In this document: positions 21,861 to 31,464 of the stretch, in pieces | Layout: each line of letters begins with the position of its first letter | Numbering within the stretch: the stretch's first letter is position 1 | NCBI GenBank assembly: GCA_028583415.1 | Contig: CM053273.1 | Location: forward strand, 90,928,676 to 90,992,675 | DNA from: Protea cynaroides | Lineage: Eukaryota; Streptophyta; Magnoliopsida; Proteales; Proteaceae | Reading direction: 5' to 3' | DNA: 64,000 bases | Program-made: the position numbers and the translations under genes | The notes under the pieces: model-generated | Told to the model about the DNA's origin: nothing | Seen by the model: the letters and a program-made list of their open reading frames with translations, nothing else | The model's database searches: none

Positions 21861-24197
21861 TGTCACACCCCAATTCTGATCCAACCAGAATGGTGTGAGT
21901 GAACCGTCATTGAACCAACGGTTCACACCAGGATCTCAAATAGGCCGTGTCCACTCATACAAACCATTACACATAACCACAATCGGAATATAAATATACA
22001 GCGGAAGACTTTAAATAGAATGAACTGAGCATCTATTGATAATTTAAATAAATATCCAATTATTCAAATTCAAATACATAAAATAATATCTGTACATCCA
22101 TTTAATCCAACCGAAAATAACTGAAAGAAATAAATAAAATCCGATCAAAGGTACATGCAGAAAGGGCACTCGCATGAAGCGTCATGCTCGTCCTCTCCTG
22201 TTTGCACATCCAGAGCAGCTACACCTCCATACGTCGGAGCGTTCATGTAGTCATCCACCGTGTAACCTGCATCAGCATCTAAAAACAATGTATATACAAA
22301 GAGTGAGCTCACAACACAGCTCAGTTAGACAATCAGACAGTTTCACAATATTATGCATGAGTAACAATCATTTTATGTTGTGGTCTGGTTTTAAGTTTGC
22401 AATGTGCTATAGAAAGGTTTGGTGGCCCCCGCACCTCTATACACGAGTGTGTGGCACCTCATGGATCACACCCCCATTGGCCCACATGCACCCATCATGG
22501 AATAGAGATAGAGCTAAGATACCCCCGTATCTCCCCTGATGCTCTACCCATACCAGTACCTAAGCCCCTACTCGCCAGGGCTCACAAACTGGGCTCACAA
22601 CTAACCAATCCTATATGTCATCAATGTATGCTCTATCCCAACACAGCCGTCTACCGCATAGAGATAGAGCTAAGGCATTCCCACACCTCCCCTGATGTCC
22701 TATCCGCAACTAACCCACTAGGATAGATACATAACGCAGGTAGACCCTATCCCAACATAACTCCCTACGGCATAGAGATAGAGCTAAAACATCGTGGACA
22801 AGCCAGCGTCGACTCGGAGACCACAGTGCCACATAACCATGGTCAGGCCAACATCAATATCGGAGACCACCGTACCACGACCTTCCCTTGATGCCCCACC
22901 CGTACCAAGCATGTTAAGACAGAATACTACAAAAGGTGCTAGTGTGAGGAACGATCCCAAGCCCATGCCCCACTCCACACACTAACGAAAACAATCACAT
23001 GCTTAACAATCACATCCTAACAATGCATGAACAATAATAATAACTGAAAGTAAAGGATGACATGTGAATATGCACAAACATCACATCATAGATATTCAGG
23101 TGATTAACAACAACTTACTCTCCATTAATTATTAGGTTTAGGTCAGATTCCCTTACCTGACGCTCGTTCGATAACTTTCTCTACGTCGCAAGATCCAAAC
23201 GATATGTCACAAAGTCCTACAACATTATTAGGGTTTCATTAGAATATTTTTTCTTAGGGTTTCATGTTGGTCGGAAATCAACAAAGATTACAAAATACCC
23301 TCACAGAGCTGACCGGTGGCATGTACCGGTCGCAGCTCTGTGGGGAAGACTCGAGACCTGTATGGTCAGCCGGTCCCCACAGACAAGCCTCCCGAGGGAT
23401 ACCAGTGGCAACATACCGGTTGCACCATGTGCAACCGGTATAGTCGACCGGTATGTCTCCGGAAGACCATGCATGGTTTTTCGACTGCCGTCGATCCTCC
23501 TCCATGGATTTCCAAGGTTTCTCCTATCCATTCTAAGTCTAAACTTGGAGTTAGAGTTATCCCCAACTCATTCAAGTCTCGTTTCGATGAACATCATCTC
23601 GAAACTCGAATCTAGGGTTTGACGGCAACTTAGGGTTAATTGGCTAATTTAGGGTTTTAGATCAATTCCTACTTTGCTTGGTATTGATCCACCCACACAA
23701 CTAACATAGGATAAGAAGAATAGTTAAAACACTTACCGTTGACTGGCGTAGCGTGAGCTTCGTCGAACGGTAATGGCGGCACCTGCTTCTTCTTCCTAGC
23801 TCCTTCTCCTTTCCAACCTATTTCTCTTCTCTAGGGTTTGTGAGAGACAATGGAAAGGTTTTTGAGGAGGCTTAAGGGTGTATTTATATGCTAGATTTAG
23901 GGTTTAGTAACCCTACTAGGATAAGGAAAGTCTTAGAATTCAAAATCAGGCAAGTGGGACCCTCAGAAGCCAATTTTCGGATTCCCACACCTAGCTGCGC
24001 AGACCTGACCGGTCGACCGGTACCAAGACCGGTACCATCGACCGGTCAACATAAAATTATATTGATTCGATCGTCTTTGGTCTGATTTCATACCTGTTTG
24101 TCATCCGCTTGTCCCGTCTGGCCCGGTGATGATCTGAAGACCTGTCACGACATCAAAACCAAGGTTTAGACCGGGTTTATGGAGTACGGGTCTTACA
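21861..24197 (-). repeat. LTR3, 5' LTR of the complete copy
   Basis: A 2337-bp LTR that ends on the element strand in GGGTGTGACA next to the primer-binding site. The TATA box (minus strand, 23,881-23,888), ACCGGT clusters (23,310-23,455 and about 24,010-24,050) and the AGAGATAGAGCTAA repeats (22,500-22,790) are in the same order as in LTR1 and LTR2. Confidence 0.85.
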
Positions 24198-25222
24198 GAA
24201 GGTCGTGGTACGGTGGTCTCCAATGTTGATGCTGGCCTAGCCATGGTTATGTGGCATTGTGGTCTCCGAGGTCGACGCTGACTTGTCCACGATGCTTTAG
24301 CTTTATCTCTATGTCGTAGGGAGTTATGTTGGGATAGGGTCTACCTGCGTTATGTATCTATCCTAGTGGGTTAGTTGCGGATAGGACATCAGGGGAGGTG
24401 TGGGAATGCCTTAGCTCTATCTCTATGCGGTAGACGGCTGTGTTGGGATAGAGCATACATTGATGACATATAGGATTGGTTAGTTGTGAGCCCAGTTTGT
24501 GAGCCCTGGCGAGTAGGGGCTTAGGTACTGGTATGGGTAGAGCATCAGGGGAGATACGGGGGTATCTTAGCTCTATCTCTATTCCATGATGGGTGCATGT
24601 GGGCCAATGGGGGTGTGATCCATGAGGTGCCACACACTCGTGTATAGAGGTGCGGGGGCCACCAAACCTTTCTATAGCACATTGCAAACTTAAAACCAGA
24701 CCACAGCATAAAATGATTGTTACTCATGCATATTGTTGTGAAACTGTCTTATTGTCTTACTGAGCTAAGTTGTGAGCTCACCCTTTGTACGTACATTATT
24801 TTTAGATGTTGATGCAGGTTACACTGTGGACGACTATTTGAATGCTCCGGTGTATGATGGTGTTGCGGCGTTGGACGTACAGGCAGGAGAGGACGAGCAT
24901 GACAATTCATGCGAGTGCCCTTTCTGCGTGTATCTTTGATTTGACTTTTATTTATTTTCATTATTTTCGGTTGGATTACAGTGATGTAATGGTATTATAT
25001 TTATGGTTTGGATTTTAATAATTGGATACTTATTTAATTTATCAATAGATACTCAGTTTGTTATATTTTAAAGACTTCCGCTGTATTATTTATATTCTGA
25101 TTATGGTTATGTGTAATGGTTTGTATGAGTGGACACGGCCTATTCGAGATCCTGGTGTGAACCGTTGGTTCAATGACGGTTCACTCACACCATTCTGGTT
25201 GGATCAAAATTGGGGTGTGACA
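24198..25222 (+). mobile_element. Level-3 inverted LTR, right piece
   Basis: Continues the inverted LTR interrupted at 6039. It opens GAAGGTCGTGGTACGG and ends TTGGGGTGTGACA at 25,222. The next bases GTGTT pair with GTATT at 4806-4810 as a four-of-five target duplication. Confidence 0.8.
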
Positions 25223-25663
25223 GTGTTCTTCGTCGAACGGCAACGGCGGCTCTTCCCTCTCCTTCCTAGCTTCTTCTCCTTCTTCAGCCTCTTTCTCCTT
25301 TCTAGGGTTTGTGAGAATCAATGGAAGAGGTTTTAGGTGGTTTAAGGGTCTTTATATAGACTAGGGTTAGATTTAGGAAGCCTCCTAACTTTAGGAAAGT
25401 CTGTCGGTTTGAAATTTAGAAAGTGGGACCCATAGAGATCCGTTTTCGGATCCATGCTGCGCAGGCCATACCGGTCGACCATCGACCGGTGCCATAAACC
25501 GGTACCGTCGACCGGTATGAGGTTTTTCATACTTGAATTGGTCCGATTGGTTCGATTTCATACCTGGTTGTCATCCGCTCGTCCCGTCTGGTCCAGTGAT
25601 GATTGGAAGACCTGTTACGACATGAAACAAGGATTAGATCGGGTTCATGGAGTGCGGGTCTTA
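25223..25663 (-). mobile_element. Level-2 LTR, right piece
   Basis: Resumes the LTR cut at 4810, with TTCTTCGTCGAACGG, an ACCGGTCG/CGACCGGT group at about 25,470-25,520, and the end GGGTCTTACA at 25,663. The family polypurine tract follows directly. Confidence 0.75.
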
Positions 25664-26051
25664 CAACTCCCCCACCCTTAAAATAAATTTTGGCCTCAAA
25701 ATTTGAATGTACCTTGGTCGTCGAAAAGAGTTCCTACGGTTAGAATCTCCTAAACTAAGAAAAACCTAACTTTTGGGCTTGGAACCATGGAAAAACGATG
25801 TAAAAATGGTAAATGGAAGGAAGGAACTTACTTGGAGGCGATGTTCTAGGTCTGGATCGGAAGGAAATAGCTTCTAAGACCACCGATCGAACTGTAGCAA
25901 CTCACAGAGCTAGAGAGGAATCGCCACCGGAGAGGAAGAGGAAAGGAAAAGTGAGAAAAATCTCACTTTTCGTGATTTTAAAGAGGATTATGGGCATACC
26001 AGTCGACGATTTGCCCATACCGGTCGAAAATTTTGCCCATACGGTCTTACA
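25664..26051 (-). mobile_element. Level-2 internal remnant with rearranged leader block
   Basis: Begins with the polypurine tract and the last few dozen bases before it, then jumps into the reverse complement of the accessory-ORF leader region (compare 19,640-19,940, including the GTGAGA...TCTCAC hairpin at 25,951-25,968). It ends CGGTCTTACA at 26,051 next to the TCATA duplication. Gag and pol are gone. The leader block here has the opposite orientation to that in the complete copy, so the element was rearranged or is a structural variant. Confidence 0.6.
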
Positions 26052-28254
26052 TCATATGTTGGCATGTCGACATAATCTTCAACGGTAATACCTGCAACAT
26101 CAAAAACTAAAAAGAATTTTGCGCATGAGGGTCTGCTCTCCAACTTGAGCTCAGTGAGTAAACAAAACAATGCAACAAACATATGCATGCATTCAATTCA
26201 TATCTTTGGTCTGGTTTATAAGTTTGCAATGTACTATAGAAAGGTTTGGTGGCCGCCGCACCTCTATACATGAGAGTGTGAATCCGCCCAATGGATCAAA
26301 CACCATTGTCGTCCCACATGCATCCATCATGGAATAGAGATAGAGCTAAAGTGTTCGAATCAAATACCGCATAACACTTCCCCTGATGCCCAACCCATAC
26401 CAACACGTAAGCCCCTATTGGCGAGGGCTTGCAAACTGGGCTCACAACTAACCAATCTTAATGCCAATCAGTGTATCCAAGGCCTCACCTCAGCATCCCT
26501 CAATATGTCCATAGAGATAGAGCTAAGGCCCCCCAGCAGAGTCAAAGACTACACGGTCTGACCACCTCCCCTGATGCCTTACGACGTAATAGTTCTGCTA
26601 AGGCAATGGCGATACGACGATGTTAGTGGGCAAGACTTGAGTAGAGATAGAGCTAGAGTCTGGTGACCAAGATGAACTACAGTGTCATGTCCTCCCCCTG
26701 ATGCTCTACTCCCATCAAGCACACTAACCACACACATCCATTCACATGCATATTCCTAACAACATCTTCATCATCATGTTATAAATAAACATAATTAAAT
26801 ATGCATGAGCAGTAATAGCAGGAATATTGGATGACATGTGAAATGCACATAACAAATATACAAGCATAGAATCATTCATGGCATTGGATTCAATAAGTAA
26901 AACAGTTTATTATTAGCCAATTAATTTAGGTCTTGTTCCCTCACATTTGGTTGATGATTGTTCCTTTTCCAAGCTTTGTAAATCACTTTTAGACCACTTG
27001 AAAACCTAACAAATTTATAGATTTTAAATTAGAGTTAATTTTCATAAATTTAGACTTTCAGAAACTGAGTGGTCGCAGGTGCGGCTGCACCTGTGGTCTC
27101 AGTTTCTGCGACCACAGGGTGTGTAGTCGCAAGGTGTGGTCGCATATCATGCGACCATACATGCGACCACACCCTCCCTGAAACTTCCCCGTGGGCGTGT
27201 GGTTGACATGTGTGGTCGCATACCATGCGACCATACATGCGACCACACCCTCCCTGAAACTTTTCCGAGGGAGTGTGGTCGCTATGTGTGGTCGCATACC
27301 ATGCGACCATACATGCGACCACACCCTCCCTGGAACTTTTCCAAGGGTGTGTGGTCAGTTATGTGTGTTTCATGTGGTCGCATATCATGCGACTACACCC
27401 TCCCTGGAATTTTCCCGAGGGCGTGTGGTCGATCATATGTGCCTTGTGTGGTCGCATATCGTGGTCATGCGACCACACATGTGATGGTCGACTTTTCCAC
27501 TCCCAACTCAATTCCTTCATGTTTTGATTCCTTGGCTTATCATCATGATCCTTCCTATGATTGTTCAATGGCTTAAAATTTATATTTTACACAATCCATC
27601 ATCCTAATAGATTCTCTCCATGGATCTCTTAGAATTTGTCCATGGTTTGATGATTGGGGTCTCACTTTGAATCACTATCTCCTCCATGATCTATTCTAGG
27701 TATTCAACTAATGTGGAGAACGTTTTCATACCTTAAACTTGTTGAAGATTCAGAGTTCTCTCTGAAATTCCACATCTTAGTCTTCCTCTTCAATTCTCCT
27801 TCTCTTCCTCCTCTTCTCTTTCTCTTTCTTTCAGTTTGAGTTCTAAATGATGAAAGAGACTAAGGGACGTCCTATATATAGAGGAAAACCCTCCATATAG
27901 AGTCCCACTTAGATTAGGAAAGAACCCCCTTCGGATTAGGAAGGTTTCCTAATTACGGAGTCTGTTTGATTTCATGTGGTCGCACATGGAGTCGCAGAAC
28001 CCGTCGACCACACAGTCAAAAACTGCGACCACACGTCCCAGACTCCAGTGATCGCATTATTCTGAGGTGTGGTCGACTACACCTGTTTAGGTATGCGGCC
28101 ACACACTCCTAATTAGGTGATTTTGGGTCAAATTTCATATCTAACCTTGTGGTTTCTTCACGCACTTGGTCCACTTAGGCCGATTATGATGGGAAGATCG
28201 GTCACGACACGAGAATATAAGGTTAGACCGGGTTCGTGGTGTGCGGGTCTTACA
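26052..28254 (-). mobile_element. Level-1 LTR, right piece
   Basis: Resumes the LTR cut at 3068 and runs to GTGCGGGTCTTACA, followed by AAAGT. Family landmarks include AGAAAGGTTTGGTGGCC (about 26,237), AGAGATAGAGCTA and the terminal block AGACCGGGTTCGTGG. In place of the ACCGGT cluster it has a tandem array of GTGGTCGCA dyads. No internal region remains, so level 1 is a solo LTR of about 2.55 kb. Confidence 0.75.
27119..27490. repeat. Tandem repeat with TGGTCGCA dyads, about 77-90 bp x 4-5
   Basis: Each unit contains GTGTGGTCGCAT and, 12-15 bases later, ATGCGACCACAC, a 12-bp inverted repeat, followed by CCTCCCTG(A/G)AA and a G-rich stretch. Units start near 27,119, 27,209, 27,286, 27,370 and 27,447 (partial). 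The repeats create Cys/His-rich frames on both strands that are not genes. Confidence 0.75.
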
Positions 28255-28426
28255 AAAGTCATGAACCATGAGGACTGAAGATAGCAAAATATAAACTCAA
28301 ATGGAAGTCATGAACCACGAATCGCTCCAATTTAGTATATCCTTAATTTCCAATCTTTCAAGCAAGACAGTTTGATTTTGATAACATCTCCCTCCCTGCA
28401 AACAAATTTTCACTTCACTTCTGCAA

Positions 28427-29197
28427 ATGCATCTCAACCTCCTCCCCGCTTCTCGTCTCCTCTTCCTCTTCCTCATCATCTTTCTTATTAGAAATGTCTG
28501 GAAATCCTCATGCTTAGTCGATGAAAGATATTCATCATCAAACTGCAACCTTACATATCACTGTTGGAACAAATCCTGCATCGCTACCCTTTCTGGGGAA
28601 ATGGCCGACCTAAATCTTGTGGGCTACCTAGTTTTCAGCTCACCTGCAACATGGCTCTACTGAGATAACGATAGCATCAATGACCTACAGAGTTCTGAAA
28701 ACCCATCCATGTCTCCAAAGTCTAAGAATAGCAAGAATGGATTTATCAAACAATAGTATATTTTCAGCCCAGTTCATCAACACTATACTTGATTTCAATC
28801 CCTTCAAGTACTCCCGCTTCTAAACTAACATCTCCCTCTTCTATGCTTGTCCTTCTTTAATGAAACTTCCAATTACCAACAAGTTCAGTTGCCCCTCTGG
28901 GGAAGGTTACGACATGATCTCTTCCAACAACACCAATCCATAACCTAATGTTATGAACTGCAACTATAGCATCATGGTTCCAATTCTTGGATCTTATGCT
29001 CAACAGTTGGTCAATCTGTCGATACTGCATGCAGCTCTGAAAGTGGTTTCCTGGTGAATTATACTCTAAATCAAAACAAGTGTGAGCATAGTCCACATCT
29101 AAAGGGGTGTTTTACTTCTACTCATGCTCCGGCTCTAGCTCTGGCTCCCACTCCCGTTCCTATTGCCACTTTCACTCCACATGCCCCCCTTACATGG
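28427..29197 (+). pseudogene. LRK10-like receptor ectodomain pseudogene
   Basis: Remains of the extracellular exon of a GUB_WAK_bind/WAK_assoc receptor kinase. It has a signal-peptide-like start (MHLNLLPASRLLFLFLIIFL), then, in shifting frames, PFWGNGRPKSCGLPSFQLTC (about 28,590-28,655), a middle block with FSCPSGEG, then CNYSIMVPILGS and the C-terminal Cys block with NQNKCEHSP. Stops and shifts break it several times. It ends at a plausible donor ATGG/GTAAGC (29,197/29,198). Intact relatives start at 34,773 and 38,945 on the same strand, so this is a dead member of the local cluster. Confidence 0.75.
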
Positions 29198-29214
29198 GTA
29201 AGCTCTAACTATAC

Positions 29215-30093
29215 TGTTGGGGGAAAATAATAATGGATACAAATCTGACCGTCAATTGAGAATTTAAGATGATCCTCGAAAAAAGGACACATGGCATGCA
29301 TCTAAGGAGCGAGGTATGAGAAGAAGAGATGTTTGAAAAATGAACTCGTGTTCGACCCCCCAGGCTGATCCAGACATGATGGGATAGATTGATGGGGGGT
29401 AGCTGGGCATTTAATCGTCCGCCATTAATGTTCATAAATACTGACACCAACCATAAATGCCAGGTAGGCAGATTTGACTGGCCAGATCACCATGACTGAA
29501 TCAGCAAAAAGCAAGACCGGTACTCGATAAAAGTGTAAGGACAGAGACAAGCGTCAGAAGATATGGAGGACGTGGACTATAAGGGGGTCTAAGAAGGCCA
29601 AGGGGGATCGTAAAAGGCTAACAAGACGTCCTAGCGCCACCCTAAGGGGTCGTAACCCCTTGAACCTACTGTTTCCTAGGTGGCTGATGATCAAGATGGT
29701 GGTAAGTGTGGAGAAGCTTGTCTGGGAAGCTTCCTCTTGAACTTATACATAGCAAAAGGATATCGATTGCAAAAAAAAGGGGGGAATTTTCCTATCATAA
29801 GGGAGAACATCCTAGTCAGGTATTAGTCCTCTTATGTTTTTACTCCCTCTATTATTCTAAGATCTCATTTCACCGGAGAGGAAGGGAAGATGGCGGAAGT
29901 TCCAGTATCTCAAGGAACCCCCATTTTCAAGGAGCTCTAGTGTTCCACTAAGAGCTCCATACTACATGTCCTTAGAAATCTCTAACTTTAGCATCGAAGT
30001 GGTCCTGGGGCATATCCCACCTACTTTCTTGTTGTGTAGGTGTTTCAGCTATGTGACAAGATCGGGAAAACTAAACGGATTCCACCGACAACA
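29215..30093. mobile_element. Solo LTR, 879 bp, TSD TATAC
   Basis: Starts TGTTGGGGGAAAAT, ends CCACCGACAACA and is flanked by TATAC on both sides (29,210-29,214 and 30,094-30,098). It is not related to the gypsy LTRs on the left. The TGTTGG...CAACA ends are usual in Ty1/copia LTRs, but the superfamily is not proven. It sits in the former intron of the ectodomain pseudogene. Confidence 0.8.
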
Positions 30094-31069
30094 TATACCT
30101 TAATTTTCTCATAACAATCCCCTATCCCCTAGGTTTAGTAATCAGTATAGATATGGCTAATCCGTATCAGTTTTGGACAAGGTCGATGCCGATGTCGATA
30201 TCGATATTTTATTAACTTTTATTGGTTTCTTAATCGGGTATCAGATTGCTTCTGGCATTGGATAGTAATTGCCTATGAATCAATGCACAAAATTAGGGAT
30301 GTAAACAGATTGGATATTGATATGAATATGTGACGGTATCCAGATATTCTTAAAAGGATAAACGGATACGAATGCAAATCGAATCCAATTTTTTGACTAT
30401 CCATTTGCATCTCTATACAAAATGGAAGGTGCAAGAACTCATGAAATTAACACACCGCTCCGACAATGGACATAAAAATAGTTAACAAGCATTAAGTGTC
30501 AAAAAGCATATTACGAGTTTGTGTGAGTTTAGGATAATTACTTATTGATATAATCGAGATATGCTCTAGAGGATGCTATGTCTTGTATTCTGTCGCTTGG
30601 GTCGTGGTCTGCTTCCCAAGGGCCTTAAAATACTTAGCGATATAGATTATCAGGGTTGATGGGAATTCTTTGTGATTACAGAGAGGCGTGAGGAAGAAAG
30701 TGTGCAACCATTTATCCATTGTTAGTGAAAAGTGCTCTCCCTTCCCCATAGATGTAGGCACCCGCACCACATATATCATTGCATTGCGTGATTGTTTTTT
30801 TCTGTTCGTTTTGTTTTTTTGGACCGTGAATAGGCTAAAAAAATTGTTATTTTTATTTTTATTTCATTTTTCTTTACTTATATTAGAGTTGATTTAGGAA
30901 TAGATTGAATATTCGACAAGTTGAAGGAGTCTTTTAATGTATAAAACTTGGAATATTCGATTGTTTCCAAATAGAGATAAATAGAGAGGATAGGGGGTGT
31001 GAGATTGTTGGATCTGTCGTGCATAATTAATAGGAGTGGTCCTCTCTCTCACTTCTGTCACTACAAATT
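30094..31069. other. AT-rich intergenic DNA
   Basis: No gene recognised. A patch near 30,170-30,230 with GATGCCGATGTCGATATCGATA resembles words near 485-610. Short frames here have no domain. Confidence 0.4.
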
Positions 31070-31464
31070 AGGGATGCAAGTTGGTCTTGCCGGCCTGAGC
31101 CCGCCTTGGCCTGCCCAAGCCCAAACAAGGACTGGGTTGATGGCTTGGCCTTGAGGATAGGTCAGGGCTAGGAATTTCTAGCCCTGAGACAAGGCCAGGA
31201 TGGGCCAGGGTTGAGGCCTTGGGCTGACCCCAACTCGGCCCAATTGTCTTCTTCTCCTTGGCCTGGACCAACCCCTGTACCTCCCTTCCCCCTCTACATG
31301 GTCAGGGTTAATTAGCATCAGCTCGGCTCAACCCTGAGGGCGGGTTAGGGTTGGATTTTTCAGGTCTCGAGTTATGGCCGAGCTAGACATGGTCCCAGCT
31401 AAGGGGAGTTAGGGTTGGGCTGGTTTTAAAAAAACCTAGCCCAACTTGACCCTATTGCAACCCT
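31070..31464. mobile_element. MULE-like MITE, 395 bp
   Basis: Terminal inverted repeats AGGGATGCAA and TTGCAACCCT and a 10-bp direct repeat ACTACAAATT on both sides (31,060-31,069 and 31,465-31,474). The interior is GC-rich with many GGCC/GCCC words and has no ORF of note. A 9-10 bp duplication fits Mutator-like elements. Confidence 0.75.

Larger units (their letters stand above)
6040..24197 (-). mobile_element. Level-4 gypsy unit: LTR-internal-LTR-internal-LTR
   Basis: An 18.2-kb insertion with three nearly equal LTRs of 2333, 2335 and 2337 bp and two internal regions, both coding on the minus strand. The flanking 5-mers GAAGT (6035-6039) and GAAGG (24,198-24,202) match at four of five positions. 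The right internal region (14,440-21,860) has primer-binding site, gag, pol, polypurine tract and an opposite-strand ORF. The left one (8373-12,104) stops abruptly inside gag at the central LTR. This is the usual product of recombination between two copies, followed by deletion. Confidence 0.8.
2714..28254 (-). mobile_element. Four-level nested stack of related Ty3/gypsy elements
   Basis: The whole block is bounded by a perfect 5-bp duplication AAAGT (2709-2713 and 28,255-28,259). It opens with TGTCACACCCC and closes with GGGTCTTACA, the terminal words of every LTR inside it. Reading inward, level 1 is an LTR split at 3068/26,052 (TCATA duplicated), level 2 is split at 4810/25,223 (GTATT/GTGTT), level 3 is an inverted LTR split at 6039/24,198 (GAAGT/GAAGG), and level 4 is the coding unit 6040-24,197. 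Every insertion target is an LTR of the same family. The order of insertion, outside first, follows directly from the nesting. Confidence 0.85.

Noticed and set aside
27119..27490. Repeats with near-constant spacing, CRISPR-like at first sight
   Set aside because: Units are adjacent tandem repeats without unique spacers, in a plant LTR; there are no cas genes and the context is eukaryotic.
27050..27576. Several overlapping Cys/His-rich ORFs on both strands
   Set aside because: They are translations of the GTGGTCGCA tandem array in a retrotransposon LTR; the repeat explains their composition.
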